Translations under genes and position numbers: made by a program | Shown: positions 1-9,126 of the stretch, piece after piece | How the letters are laid out: each line of letters opens with the position of its first letter | How positions within the stretch are numbered: the stretch's first letter is position 1 | Notes under the pieces: model-generated | The model's database searches: none | Seen by the model: only the letters and a program-made list of their open reading frames with translations | Told to the model about the DNA's origin: nothing | Origin: DASVWZ01 sp963708575 | GTDB taxonomy: Bacteria > Acidobacteriota > Terriglobia > Terriglobales > Acidobacteriaceae | Reading direction: 5' to 3' | DNA: 64,000 nt | NCBI GenBank assembly: GCA_963708575.1 | Contig: CAVPTB010000007.1 | Span: 2,628,183 to 2,692,182, forward strand

Positions 1-378
1 TCGACCGTCGACACCAACCAAGACGGCGTCATCAACCAGTTCTCAAACAACGACCGCCCGGAAGTGATTCCTTCCAGTGGCAAGCCTTATCTGTTGCAGC
101 GGTATCCGGCCAATCAACCGGATTATTTCGAAACCGACTTCCGGATCAACAAAGAGTTCAAGTTGCGAGAACACTACGCCGTTGAAATCATGGCGGATCT
201 CTTTAACCTGACGAATCGTGGCAACCTGTTCTCTGATCCCAACGTGTTCGGATTTGTGCCGGGGACGCTCTCTGCGCCACCTACGCCAGGGAGCAATGGT
301 GGATACCGAACACCGAATCAGATTTCGCCGGGTAGTGTTCCGTTTGCGGCTCAGTTTGGGGCGCGATTCAACTTCTGA
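1..378 (+). CDS. TonB-dependent receptor, C-terminal end (partial)
   Basis: The frame is open from the first base of the window, so this is the 3' end of a longer gene that starts upstream. The visible 125 residues have the character of the last beta-strands of an Oar-like TonB-dependent outer-membrane receptor: a segment on recruitment of the barrel (residues with DLFNLTNRGNLF) followed by a proline/glycine-rich loop and a terminal QFGARFNF ending in phenylalanine, the usual outer-membrane C-terminal signature. The protein would sit in the outer membrane and import a large substrate, probably glycan-derived. It is followed 39 bases later by a TPR protein, a common pairing in Acidobacteriota. 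Substrate cannot be judged from this fragment. Confidence 0.75.
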   Translation, partial: STVDTNQDGVINQFSNNDRPEVIPSSGKPYLLQRYPANQPDYFETDFRINKEFKLREHYAVEIMADLFNLTNRGNLFSDPNVFGFVPGTLSAPPTPGSNGGYRTPNQISPGSVPFAAQFGARFNF

Positions 379-417
379 GACCGCCCCGACCTATACTGGA
401 CCTCCGGAGACGGCCCT

Positions 418-1701
418 TTGAGACTGAGCGTAGTCGCCTTCTTCTTGGTTTGCGGAATGCAGCCAAGGCTCTTGAGTCAAACTGCTGCTACCCGCGCGGT
501 TGCACTCGAACGCGAGGCTGAAGCTGCTGTTGATCGAGGCCGGCTGCCCGAGGCAATTTCCTTGTACCAATCTGCGCTTCACATGGATCCCTCCAGCGAA
601 AAGGCCTGCATCGGGCTGGCGCTCGTTTTTAAACAGGTCTACAACTACGATCAGGCCAGACTACTTTTGCAGGATTGCAGCACGAAACATCCGAAGAGTG
701 GGGCCGCCCTCGTGGAACTCGCCGATCTGGACGTGAAGGCGTTGCACTACGACGCGGCTATCAATGAGTTGAAGGAAGCCGTGGAGAGCTCGCCATCCTC
801 GGGACGCGCCCATCTTGAACTCGGAGTCGCGTATCACGCGAAGGGGGACGCAGACAATGCGCTGGCGGAGTTCAATCGAGCCGTTCAGATTAATCCACAA
901 ATGGCTTCAGCTTTTTACTTTCGGGCAGAGGTCTACTCTGAACGTGATGATAACCTTCGCGCTGAGCAAGATGCCCGAAAGGCGCTCTCCCTGGCTCCGG
1001 AAGTCGAGGCATCCCGCGTGCTTCTGGGAAAAATTCTCACTCGAAATGGCAAGTGTGGCGAGGCTGCCGATCTACTGAAACCGGTAGCCACCGCTTCAGG
1101 CGATCCCAAGAACCTCTATGAGCTCGCGCGGGCTTACCGCTGTTCCAACCAGAGCGATCTCGCGGCTAAGATCCAAACCGAGTTTGAGGAGCGCACAAAC
1201 CGGGAACAGGAACAGAAAACGCAGCGCATGGAGGCAGACCATCTGACAGTGCAGGCTGCGGAAGCGGCGCATCAAAATCAACTCGCCAGTGCGATGGATT
1301 TGTTACATCAGGCTCTAAGCAAGGATCCGGAAAATGGCAAAGCGCGTGCGCTCCTCGCCAAGATTGATTATTCTCGCGGACTGATGAGCGAATCCCATGA
1401 CGCGATCAATTCAGCTCTTCAAACTGACCCCTATAACCCCGATTATCTTTACGTGCTCGGCAAGATTCTCGAGAAAGAAGGCGATGCGAAGGGCGCTTTA
1501 GCGTGTTTTCAGAAGACAGTCTTGGTAAATCCCCAAGAGTCCGATGCCTACTTTGAAATCAGTCAGATCTATCTTCAGACGGGGGACCGAGCCAAAGCGA
1601 TCGAAGCAATGAAGAATGCGGTCAAAATCTCCCCCGATGATCCGGATTATCGAAAAGCGCTCTCACAATTGCAGAACTCGGCAAAAAACGCCGGAAAATA
1701 G
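418..1701 (+). CDS. Exported tetratricopeptide-repeat protein
   Basis: A 427-residue protein starting with TTG at 418, preceded by a GGAG about ten bases upstream. Residues 1-20 are a hydrophobic signal-peptide-like stretch ending near LLSQTAA. The rest is a run of about eight to nine TPR units (for example around residues 30-230 and 285-420) with the typical A-x-x-x-Y/F...P helix pairs and spacing of 34 residues. A charged helical linker (around residues 240-280, rich in E, Q and R) splits two TPR blocks. TPR arrays are protein-binding scaffolds, so this is likely a periplasmic or envelope partner of the receptor encoded just upstream. No catalytic domain is seen. The TTG start is the main uncertainty. 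Confidence 0.8.
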   Translation: MRLSVVAFFLVCGMQPRLLSQTAATRAVALEREAEAAVDRGRLPEAISLYQSALHMDPSSEKACIGLALVFKQVYNYDQARLLLQDCSTKHPKSGAALVELADLDVKALHYDAAINELKEAVESSPSSGRAHLELGVAYHAKGDADNALAEFNRAVQINPQMASAFYFRAEVYSERDDNLRAEQDARKALSLAPEVEASRVLLGKILTRNGKCGEAADLLKPVATASGDPKNLYELARAYRCSNQSDLAAKIQTEFEERTNREQEQKTQRMEADHLTVQAAEAAHQNQLASAMDLLHQALSKDPENGKARALLAKIDYSRGLMSESHDAINSALQTDPYNPDYLYVLGKILEKEGDAKGALACFQKTVLVNPQESDAYFEISQIYLQTGDRAKAIEAMKNAVKISPDDPDYRKALSQLQNSAKNAGK

Positions 1702-1791
1702 GGCGTGCCGGCAATCCGAACGTTCGTCGTACCGTTCATATCGTTCTGCCGTACAATGATGCGCTAACAGGCCAGTTGCCCTGATCTGAAC

Positions 1792-2829
1792 ATGAATCCG
1801 AATCGCAGTCGAACGAATGGCTTCACTGACGAACTAGGCCCATCAATTTCTTCGCCCTTTGCTAGACTTTCCGGCCAGGACCTCACCCGAAATCGCGGTA
1901 TTCCGCTCAACCTCGAACTAGTAAAGGACGTTCGCGTCAACACCAGCGCGGTTGAACGGCGTGTTCAGAGCCACGCAGCGCGTCGCACGGTGAAGAAAGA
2001 ATGGCAGGCGGCATGGCTCCTCCGCGCAATTACGTGCATGGATCTCACCACGCTTTCAGGGGATGACACGGATGATCGGGTTCGCCGGCTCTGCTCCAAG
2101 GCCAAGCAGCCAATCAAGCATGAGATAGCGAAACGCTTGGGAGTGGAAGACCTTCAGGTGCGAGTGGGCGCGGTTTGTGTCTACCACGCCTTCGTCGAGA
2201 CGGCCGTCCAAGCTTTAGAAGGTTCTGGCATTCCCGTCGCGGCGGTTGCCACCGGATTTCCGGCTGGACTTTCGCCGATTCAGGAACGGGTAGCAGAGAT
2301 TCGTCGCTCGGTGGCGGCCGGAGCTCAAGAAATTGATGTGGTTATCACTCGGGCGCACGTTTTCGCCGGGCGGTGGCAAGAACTCTACGACGAAATTTCC
2401 ATGTTCAAGGACGCGTGCGGTGCGGCTCACATGAAGGTGATCCTCGGTACCGGTGATTTGCTTACGCTACGCAATATAGGACGTGCCAGCCTGGTTGCAA
2501 TGATGGCGGGTGCCGACTTTATCAAAACCTCGACCGGAAAAGAGCCGACCAATGCCACGCTTCCCGTAGGACTGGTGATGACGAGAGCAATCCGCGAATA
2601 CGGGCAGCACACCGGTATGGCTGTAGGCTTCAAGCCCGCCGGAGGAATTCGCACCGCCAAGCAGTCCATCGATTGGCTGTCGCTCATAAAAGAAGAATTG
2701 GGAAATTCGTGGCTTGATGCCAGACTTTTTCGTCTCGGTGCGAGCGGTTTGTTGACTGACATCGAGCGGCAGTTAGAGCACTATGCAACGGGTCGATATT
2801 CCGCTGGCTACCGTCAGCCACTTCCGTAG
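1792..2829 (+). CDS. deoC: Deoxyribose-phosphate aldolase, long (animal-DERA-like) form
   Basis: Cleaves 2-deoxyribose 5-phosphate to glyceraldehyde 3-phosphate and acetaldehyde in the cytoplasm, the last step of deoxynucleoside breakdown. At 345 residues it is much longer than E. coli DeoC (about 260). The core carries the Schiff-base lysine K245 in DFIKTSTGKE, the second active-site lysine K281 in GFKPAGGIRT, and the IDVV aspartate motif. The segments ITCMDLTTLSGDDTDD and KEELGNSWL, and the tail IERQLEHYATGRY, closely resemble what I recall of human DERA, so this belongs to the long DERA branch. It ends 45 bases before the ALDH16-type gene, with which it probably forms a transcription unit; acetaldehyde is a plausible shared metabolite. 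The start is the first ATG; the N-terminal 60 residues are poorly conserved. Confidence 0.93.
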   Translation: MNPNRSRTNGFTDELGPSISSPFARLSGQDLTRNRGIPLNLELVKDVRVNTSAVERRVQSHAARRTVKKEWQAAWLLRAITCMDLTTLSGDDTDDRVRRLCSKAKQPIKHEIAKRLGVEDLQVRVGAVCVYHAFVETAVQALEGSGIPVAAVATGFPAGLSPIQERVAEIRRSVAAGAQEIDVVITRAHVFAGRWQELYDEISMFKDACGAAHMKVILGTGDLLTLRNIGRASLVAMMAGADFIKTSTGKEPTNATLPVGLVMTRAIREYGQHTGMAVGFKPAGGIRTAKQSIDWLSLIKEELGNSWLDARLFRLGASGLLTDIERQLEHYATGRYSAGYRQPLP

Positions 2830-2874
2830 ACTCATCGAAGCGGCGATCGAAGAGCAATCAACGAGGATGCCCGA

Positions 2875-5256
2875 ATGAGCATTGCCGAAAAGTTTGCCGC
2901 CATGGAGTACGGTCCGGCGCCAGAGGATTCGAAAGAGGCGCTCTTCTGGCTCGATCAACACAGTCGGCGTTTTTCCCATTTCATTAATGGGGAATGGCGT
3001 CTTCCCGCGACCGGTCAGTATTTCGCAACGATCGATCCCTCGAATGGCGAGAAAATCGCGGAGGTGGCACAGGGTTCGGCCGCAGACGTCGATGAGGCCG
3101 TCAAGGCCGCGCGAATCGCCCTGCCCAAATGGCAGGGGCTGACTCCGCACGCACGTGCCCGGTTTCTCTATGCCATCGCCAGAACCATTCAAAAGCATTC
3201 GCGCCGGCTGGCGGTTTTGGAAACCATCGACAATGGGAAGCCGATTCGCGAAACCCGCGATATCGATATCCCCTTGGTGATAAGGCATTTTTATTATCAC
3301 GCTGGTTGGGCACAGCTTCTGGATCAGGAGTTCCCGGGCCATTCGGCGTGCGGGGTAGTTGGCCAGATTATCCCTTGGAATTTTCCTCTACTGATGTTGG
3401 CGTGGAAGATCGCGCCGGCTCTGGCGGCAGGAAACACCGTCGTCTTGAAACCTGCCGAATACACGCCTCTGACTGCGATGGCCTTCGCTGAGCTTTGTCA
3501 GGAGGTCAATCTGCCGCCAGGCGTGGTCAACATCGTTACCGGGGATGGTTCAACGGGCGAAGCTCTAGTGAAACATAGAGATGTGGACAAGATTGCTTTC
3601 ACTGGATCAACTGAAGTAGGTCGAGCCATCCGCGCTGCAACAGCAAACGGCCACAAGCGGCTTTCTCTGGAGCTGGGTGGAAAATCTCCCTTCATTGTTT
3701 TCGAAGATTCTGATCTGGATAGCGCGGTGGAAGGCTTAGTCGATGGAATCTGGTTGAATCAAGGCCAAGTGTGTTGTGCTGGATCGCGCCTGCTAGTTCA
3801 GGAGAGCGTGGCGGAAGTGCTGCTCGCGAAGGTCCGCGACCGCATGGGTAAGCTTCGCGCCGGTGCACCGCTCGACAAAGGCATCGATATCGGCGCCATA
3901 GTCGCGGCAGTACAACTGGAGCGCATTAAGAAGCTCGTGGATCAAGGGGTGGCGGACGGTGCAACCTGTTGGCAAGCCCCAATATCTCTGCCCACCCGCG
4001 GCTTCTACTTTCCCCCGACATTGCTGAGCAACGTGCACCCGACCTCCGTGATCGCGCAAGAAGAGATTTTCGGACCGGTGCTGGCGAGCATGACGTTTCG
4101 GACGCCACAGGAGGCAATCGAACTGGCAAATAACACGGCGTACGGCCTGGCTGCCAGCGTATGGAGCGAGAGCGTCAACGTCGCCCTGCAAGTCTCGGCA
4201 CAATTGAAAGCTGGGGTTGTCTGGATTAATTCCACCAATTTGTTCGACGCTTCCTGCGGATTCGGAGGGTACAGGGAAAGCGGTTATGGACGCGAAGGCG
4301 GCAGGGAGGGGATGCGGGAGTACCTCGAGCCCACCTGGTTCAAGAACGCACCCGCATTAGGCGGTTCGCGAGCCGCCGAACAACCTGGCTCAATGGAAAA
4401 AGAAACGCCGGCACCTGGTATCGACCGTACCGTAAAGCTCTACATCGGCGGGAAACAAACGCGTCCAGATTCTGGATACAGCATAGAAGTGCGTGCAGCC
4501 GATGGTCGGTTGCTCGGGGAGGCTCCTAAAGGCAATCGCAAAGATATCCGCAACGCTGTCGAAGCGGCCCGCAAGGCCGAAGGTTGGGCTCGCACAACGG
4601 CACACAATCGGGCGCAGGTTCTTTACTACGTCGCGGAGAATCTGGCGCAGCGCCACGAAGAGGTCTCCCGCGGGCTATCGGCTATTGTCGGGAAAGTGGT
4701 GGCGGACAAGGAAATAAATGCCGCCATCGAAAGGATCTTTTCTTACGCTGCGTGGGCTGATAAGTTCGACGGGGCCGTCCACAATCCGCCTTTTCGCAAC
4801 GTAACCTTGGCTATGAATGAGCCGGTGGGGACGATCGGGATCATTGCCCCTACCGAAGAGCCGTTACTCGGCCTGCTCTCATTGCTATTGCCGGCCATTG
4901 CCGCCGGCAACACCGTAATTGCCGTCCCTTCAGAACGATATCCGCTCATCATGAGTGATCTGTATCAGGTCTTTGATACCAGTGACCTGCCGGGTGGAAC
5001 TGTGAACCTGATCAGCGGACTTACGGCCGACCTTCTGCCTGTATTGGCCGAGCACGATGACATAGACGCCATCTGGTGCTTCGGAGATGAGACGGCGAGC
5101 GCCATCGCGAAAGCGCGATCCATCGGCAATCTGAAACAAGTTTGGACAAATGAAGGCCGCGCAATTGATTGGTTTGATAAGAGCCAAGGCGAGGGACGTT
5201 GGTTTCTCGAGCACGCTACCCAGGTTAAGAACATCTGGGTTCCGTACGGGGAATGA
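2875..5256 (+). CDS. Two-domain aldehyde dehydrogenase (ALDH16-like)
   Basis: A 793-residue protein made of two ALDH modules. Residues 1-490 form a complete NAD-dependent dehydrogenase: the IIPWNFP cofactor motif, general base E266 in LELGGKSP, and catalytic Cys C300 in NQGQVCCAG. Residues 515-793 are a second, shorter ALDH-like domain (PTEEPLLGLLS, AAGNTVIAVPSE) with no catalytic cysteine motif and ending in KNIWVPYGE. This architecture matches the ALDH16 family, where the second half has a structural role. It follows deoC by 45 bases, so oxidation of the acetaldehyde made by DeoC is an attractive role, though ALDH specificity cannot be read from sequence. It converges with the LuxR-type gene, 38 bases between stops. 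Confidence 0.9.
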   Translation: MSIAEKFAAMEYGPAPEDSKEALFWLDQHSRRFSHFINGEWRLPATGQYFATIDPSNGEKIAEVAQGSAADVDEAVKAARIALPKWQGLTPHARARFLYAIARTIQKHSRRLAVLETIDNGKPIRETRDIDIPLVIRHFYYHAGWAQLLDQEFPGHSACGVVGQIIPWNFPLLMLAWKIAPALAAGNTVVLKPAEYTPLTAMAFAELCQEVNLPPGVVNIVTGDGSTGEALVKHRDVDKIAFTGSTEVGRAIRAATANGHKRLSLELGGKSPFIVFEDSDLDSAVEGLVDGIWLNQGQVCCAGSRLLVQESVAEVLLAKVRDRMGKLRAGAPLDKGIDIGAIVAAVQLERIKKLVDQGVADGATCWQAPISLPTRGFYFPPTLLSNVHPTSVIAQEEIFGPVLASMTFRTPQEAIELANNTAYGLAASVWSESVNVALQVSAQLKAGVVWINSTNLFDASCGFGGYRESGYGREGGREGMREYLEPTWFKNAPALGGSRAAEQPGSMEKETPAPGIDRTVKLYIGGKQTRPDSGYSIEVRAADGRLLGEAPKGNRKDIRNAVEAARKAEGWARTTAHNRAQVLYYVAENLAQRHEEVSRGLSAIVGKVVADKEINAAIERIFSYAAWADKFDGAVHNPPFRNVTLAMNEPVGTIGIIAPTEEPLLGLLSLLLPAIAAGNTVIAVPSERYPLIMSDLYQVFDTSDLPGGTVNLISGLTADLLPVLAEHDDIDAIWCFGDETASAIAKARSIGNLKQVWTNEGRAIDWFDKSQGEGRWFLEHATQVKNIWVPYGE

Positions 5257-5294
5257 GCCCAACTAGAGAGAACTTACCCGCTGACGTACCGAAA

Positions 5295-5846
5295 TTAGAG
5301 GTTGGGTTCCAACAACTTACCAATAATTCCCGACCGCGTGGAAACATTCATTTTGAGCATGACCAGCCGGATGAAAGCTTTGACCGTATTTGGGCTGATT
5401 TTCATTCGCTCCGCGATCTCCTTGCTCGTGAGCCCCTGCAGCAGCGCCTGAACCGTCTGTTGTTCTCTCGGCGTAAGTCCAAACCGTTCACAGAGTTCGA
5501 CGGTCGAAATCCCTTCGCTCTCTTTTCTCTCCAGAAGAATTATGGATGCCGGGGAGCCGACGACGCTGGAGGTTAAAGTGATTTTGAGCGGGAACGAACG
5601 ACATAGGTACATTCTTCTCGCAGAGCGGAACTCAGGGACAAACGCGGATGGCTTGGTGCTCCTCGGGGCCACCAGCTCCGATCGAACCTTGTTCGCTAGC
5701 CAGCGATCAAGCTGAGGAATCTTCTCGGGAAATTGCGGAAAGGTCAGGATCTTGACCGCTTCAGTGTTCGTCGCCATCAGGCGCAAGGAGGAATCGACGA
5801 TTACCAGGCCGGGGGCCGCACTCAGCCCATTCATGCGACCGGACAT
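5295..5846 (-). CDS. PAS-LuxR type transcriptional regulator
   Basis: A C-terminal LuxR/GerE helix-turn-helix is clear: FGLTPREQQTV, then LTSKEIAERM, ISPNTVKAFI and a final helix. Ahead of it, starting around APGLVIVDSSLRLM, is a small PAS-like sensory segment. The frame stays open to a GTG at 6122 (275 residues), but the extra 92 residues are low in recognisable structure and have no ribosome-binding site; I favour a start at 5846 or 5834 that begins just before the PAS segment. It is divergent from the ribokinase-led nucleoside operon and convergent with the ALDH gene, so control of one of these is possible. The signal it senses is not visible. Confidence 0.7.
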   Translation of the reverse strand: MSGRMNGLSAAPGLVIVDSSLRLMATNTEAVKILTFPQFPEKIPQLDRWLANKVRSELVAPRSTKPSAFVPEFRSARRMYLCRSFPLKITLTSSVVGSPASIILLERKESEGISTVELCERFGLTPREQQTVQALLQGLTSKEIAERMKISPNTVKAFIRLVMLKMNVSTRSGIIGKLLEPNL

Positions 5847-6300
5847 TACCGCCGACTTACTGGGACCATCTTCGAGAATGCGGGTTCCGAACGTACTCAT
5901 TAGGGGACTCGTTCGAACAACAAAGAATTTTTGTGATGTCTCGTTATCGGTTTGGAAAACGCCTATCACTTCGAAAATTGTTCGGGGGAGACTTAAGACC
6001 CGTTTGCGACTCCCTAGAGTGATAAGCCCAATAACGGCACTGAAGACGGCCGGGGGGATATTTGCGCTGTCTGCAGTGAGTACATCCTCGCGGCAAGCGA
6101 TAAAACAGGCAAGGGACATCACAGGACATTAGCGGGCATCAGCGGTTTATTGATACCGTTTTGGTTGGAGTTTTGCCAGTGATGGAATCTGCTGGCTCTG
6201 TGGCGTGATAACTGGCTTTTGCTCCCTTCTTTTTTCTAGGGCAAAATACTTAGGCACTTGGAGTTATGTTCTTAGAGACCTTCATCTCCTGCTATTTTCA

Positions 6301-6329
6301 TTGACACACTCAAACCTCGTCGCTAGACT
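6301..6329 (+). promoter_or_regulatory. Sigma70-type promoter of the nucleoside operon
   Basis: TTGACA at 6301-6306 and TAGACT at 6324-6329, exactly 17 bases apart, upstream of the ribokinase gene. The -35 is a perfect consensus and the -10 matches four of six positions including the key first two. Transcription would begin near 6336. This is the only good promoter seen ahead of the six co-directional genes. Confidence 0.6.
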
Positions 6330-6391
6330 CGGCGTTCTTCTAGGATGTGCTGCGCAAGAAACGAAAAGATGGAGTAGGTTTTTCAAAACTT

Positions 6392-7321
6392 ATGCCAAAA
6401 CCTCCGCGGATCGCCGTGGTCGGCAGCGCGAATATCGATCTCACAACATTTACAGAATGTCTTCCTAAATCCGGCGAAACGATTTTAGGGGAAAAATTCG
6501 ATCTTGGCTTTGGCGGCAAGGGAGCCAATCAGGCTGTCGCCGCGCGTCTTTGTGGGGCAGAAGTTCTCATGGTCGGGAGAGTCGGCAATGACCTCTTCGG
6601 GCCCGCCATGTTGAAAAATCTCACCACACTGGGAGTGGATGTTTCGGGGGTGCGCTTGATCGAGGGCGTTTCGACCGGGGTCGCGCCGATCTTTGTCGAC
6701 CGAGATGGCAACAACCGCATCATCGTGGTGAAGGGCGCCAACGATCACGTGACTTCGGATGTGATCGATGAGGCCGAATCCGAGTTAAGAACCGTCGATT
6801 GCATCGTCCTTCAACTCGAAATTCCTCTCGAGACGGTTTACTACACTGTAAAATTTGCTGCTAGGCACAGCATTCGATGCATTGTGAATCCGGCTCCCGC
6901 CCAGATGCTCGATATGAGCCGATTAGGCGGGTTGGATTATTTCATTCCTAATGAAACAGAAGTGGCGACGATTACCGGACTTCCTGTGCACACCGTGGAG
7001 GACGCGAAGAAATGCGCGATGTCCTTGTTAGCACAAGGTATGAAGCACGTAATTGTAACGCTCGGTGCAAACGGCTCTCTATTGGCCGGCCATGACCGAA
7101 TGGACCACATTCCAGCTTTCCCCATGAAAACTGTAGATAGCACGGGTGCAGGCGATGCCTTTATTGGCAGCTTCGCCACATTCCTCGGCGAAGGACTTCC
7201 GGAGTGGGAAGCAGTCCGGCGAGCGAACCTGTACGCGGCACTTTCCACGCTTGGAGTCGGGACCCAGAAGTCTTTCTATCGCAGAGAAATATTCGAAGCC
7301 GAGTGGAAAGCGCGGAAGTAG
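6392..7321 (+). CDS. rbsK: Ribokinase (PfkB family)
   Basis: Phosphorylates ribose (possibly deoxyribose) with ATP in the cytoplasm. The protein shows the PfkB family signatures: the N-terminal VVGSANIDLT strand-turn, GGKGANQAVAARL glycine motif, and the C-terminal DSTGAGDAFIGSFA with the catalytic aspartate. Length from ATG 6392 is 309 residues, the normal size for RbsK; the frame is open to a GTG at 6347, adding 15 basic residues of doubtful relevance and only about 11 bases of leader. It heads a compact operon with cytidine deaminase 48 bases downstream. In this context its likely substrate is the pentose freed from nucleosides. A pseudouridine- or nucleoside-kinase role is a less likely alternative. 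Confidence 0.87.
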   Translation: MPKPPRIAVVGSANIDLTTFTECLPKSGETILGEKFDLGFGGKGANQAVAARLCGAEVLMVGRVGNDLFGPAMLKNLTTLGVDVSGVRLIEGVSTGVAPIFVDRDGNNRIIVVKGANDHVTSDVIDEAESELRTVDCIVLQLEIPLETVYYTVKFAARHSIRCIVNPAPAQMLDMSRLGGLDYFIPNETEVATITGLPVHTVEDAKKCAMSLLAQGMKHVIVTLGANGSLLAGHDRMDHIPAFPMKTVDSTGAGDAFIGSFATFLGEGLPEWEAVRRANLYAALSTLGVGTQKSFYRREIFEAEWKARK

Positions 7322-7369
7322 CTGGATTACAGATGACGGTAAGATTCGGTTAGGCGTCTGGGAATTCTG

Positions 7370-7780
7370 ATGACTGAACACAAATTTACGCCAAAAGCCA
7401 AGCAACAATTGCTGGAAGCCGCTAAGTCGGCCATGGACAATGCCTACGCGCCTTACTCCCACTTTCGTGTCGGCGCGGCGATCCTCACTGAAAAGGGCGA
7501 AGTCTTCTCTGGATGCAACGTCGAGAATGCGTCGTACGGCATGACGAATTGCGCCGAAAGGACGGCTATCTTTTCGGCGATCGCTAAATCAGGACCAAAG
7601 TTGGAAATTCTTGCCGTAGCGGTGGTCAATGACCAAGACGTCCCTTGCTCCCCATGCGGAGCCTGCCGACAGGTCATCTACGAGTTTGGCCCGGAGGCGA
7701 CCATCATTTTCCAAAATGCGACAGGCTGGATCGAGACAGCTATTACCAAACTTTTACCGGAGGGGTTCCGCCTGAAATGA
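7370..7780 (+). CDS. cdd: Cytidine deaminase
   Basis: Converts cytidine and deoxycytidine to the uridine forms using a zinc-bound hydroxide. The 136-residue length fits the homotetrameric short Cdd class. Motifs are complete: the substrate-binding GCNVENASYG, the catalytic CAERTA with the zinc cysteine and general-acid glutamate, and PCGACRQ carrying two more zinc ligands. The start ATG is at 7370. Its stop overlaps the start of the phosphorylase gene by ATGA, indicating translational coupling, so uridine produced here would pass straight to phosphorolysis. Confidence 0.96.
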   Translation: MTEHKFTPKAKQQLLEAAKSAMDNAYAPYSHFRVGAAILTEKGEVFSGCNVENASYGMTNCAERTAIFSAIAKSGPKLEILAVAVVNDQDVPCSPCGACRQVIYEFGPEATIIFQNATGWIETAITKLLPEGFRLK

Positions 7781-9126
7781 CTCACGCAGCTGAACACCCG
7801 GTCCGCGCAATCGACGTCATTCGCAAGAAGCGCGATGGGCACGAATTAACGTCGCGTGAGATTGAAGCGATTGTCTCCGGGTATACGAACGGAGCGATTC
7901 CTGACTATCAGATCTCAGCATGGCTGATGGCCGTGGTATTGCGGGGCCTTACACGACCAGAAACCGCGGCCCTCACCGACGCGATGCTGCATTCGGGCGA
8001 GGTGCTTGATCTTTCGGACTTCTCAGGACCAAAGATTGATAAACACTCGACTGGCGGAGTCGGAGATAACACATCGCTGTTTCTTGCGCCGGTCGGGGCA
8101 GCTGGCGGGCTGGTTGTGCCGATGATTAGCGGTCGCGGCCTGGGGCACACTGGTGGAACTCTCGACAAACTCGAATCTATTCCCGGCTTCAACGTTAACT
8201 TGCCCTTGAAGGATTTTCGCCGTGTGCTGCACGCCTGTGGCTGTTGCATGATTGGCCAAACGGCAGAAATCGCGCCAGCCGACCGAAAGATCTATGCGTT
8301 GCGCGATGTGACCGGGACCGTCGAAAGCCCATTCCTCATTTGCGCTTCCATCATGAGCAAGAAACTCGCGGAGGGAATCGACGCTTTGGTCTTAGATGTC
8401 AAGACGGGGTCAGGCGCGTTCATGAAGAAAGAAGAGGACGCCGCCTTCCTGGCCCAGTTGATGGTGGAAACCGGTCAGCGGATGGGAAAGCGCATGGTTG
8501 CATTGATCACTGACATGGACCAGCCGCTCGGGATGGCTGTGGGCAATTCGCTGGAGGTTGTAGAAATCCTGGATCTACTGCGTGGCGGCGGCCCTCCGGA
8601 TTTGCGCGAGCTATGCCTGGAACTCGCTGCCTGGATGTTCTTCGTTGGCAAGAAGTCTTCCAGCGTGCCAGAAGGCAAAGTCATCGCCCAGCAACTCCTG
8701 GAATCAGGACAAGCCTTCGAAAAGTTCCGGCAAATGGTCGAACTGCAAGGTGGCGATGTTCGGGCGATCGACGATCCCAGGCTCATGCCTCAATCCAGAC
8801 ACGTCACCGATGTCCAAAGTCCAAGAACCGGATACGTCGCGTCAATGGAATGCGAAGCAATGGGGACAGCATGCGTAATACTTGGTGGCGGCCGCGAAAC
8901 GAAGGAACAGTCCGTAGATCCGTCGGTCGGCATTGTCCTGAAAAAGAAAGTGGGCGACGCGGTCAGAGCGGGTGAAGCGCTCTGCACAATCCATTACAAC
9001 TCGGACCACCTTGCCGAACGCGCGAAGCACATAGTGCTCACCGGCTACTACATCGCCGACGCCCCGCCGCAAACGCTCAGGCCACTCATCCGTCGCGTGA
9101 TTGAAGGATCGGAAGGAAAAAACTGA
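7777..9126 (+). CDS. pdp: Pyrimidine-nucleoside phosphorylase
   Basis: Splits pyrimidine nucleosides with phosphate into base and (deoxy)ribose 1-phosphate. The conserved phosphate and sugar motifs KHSTGGVGD and SGRGLGHTGGTLDKLES are present, and the C-terminal PYNP barrel-sandwich domain is intact. The open frame extends upstream to 7645 inside cdd, but the ATG at 7777, overlapping the cdd stop (ATGA) and preceded by GGAGGGG about ten bases away, gives 449 residues, close to the 430-440 of the family. The next gene starts on the base after its stop. Whether it prefers thymidine (deoA) or is broad (pdp) cannot be settled from these motifs. Phosphopentomutase, needed to link it with DeoC, is not in the window. 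Confidence 0.94.
   Translation: MTHAAEHPVRAIDVIRKKRDGHELTSREIEAIVSGYTNGAIPDYQISAWLMAVVLRGLTRPETAALTDAMLHSGEVLDLSDFSGPKIDKHSTGGVGDNTSLFLAPVGAAGGLVVPMISGRGLGHTGGTLDKLESIPGFNVNLPLKDFRRVLHACGCCMIGQTAEIAPADRKIYALRDVTGTVESPFLICASIMSKKLAEGIDALVLDVKTGSGAFMKKEEDAAFLAQLMVETGQRMGKRMVALITDMDQPLGMAVGNSLEVVEILDLLRGGGPPDLRELCLELAAWMFFVGKKSSSVPEGKVIAQQLLESGQAFEKFRQMVELQGGDVRAIDDPRLMPQSRHVTDVQSPRTGYVASMECEAMGTACVILGGGRETKEQSVDPSVGIVLKKKVGDAVRAGEALCTIHYNSDHLAERAKHIVLTGYYIADAPPQTLRPLIRRVIEGSEGKN

Noticed and set aside
7645..7776. N-terminal extension of the nucleoside phosphorylase
   Set aside because: It lies inside cdd in another frame; the ATGA overlap with a ribosome-binding site gives the normal family length.
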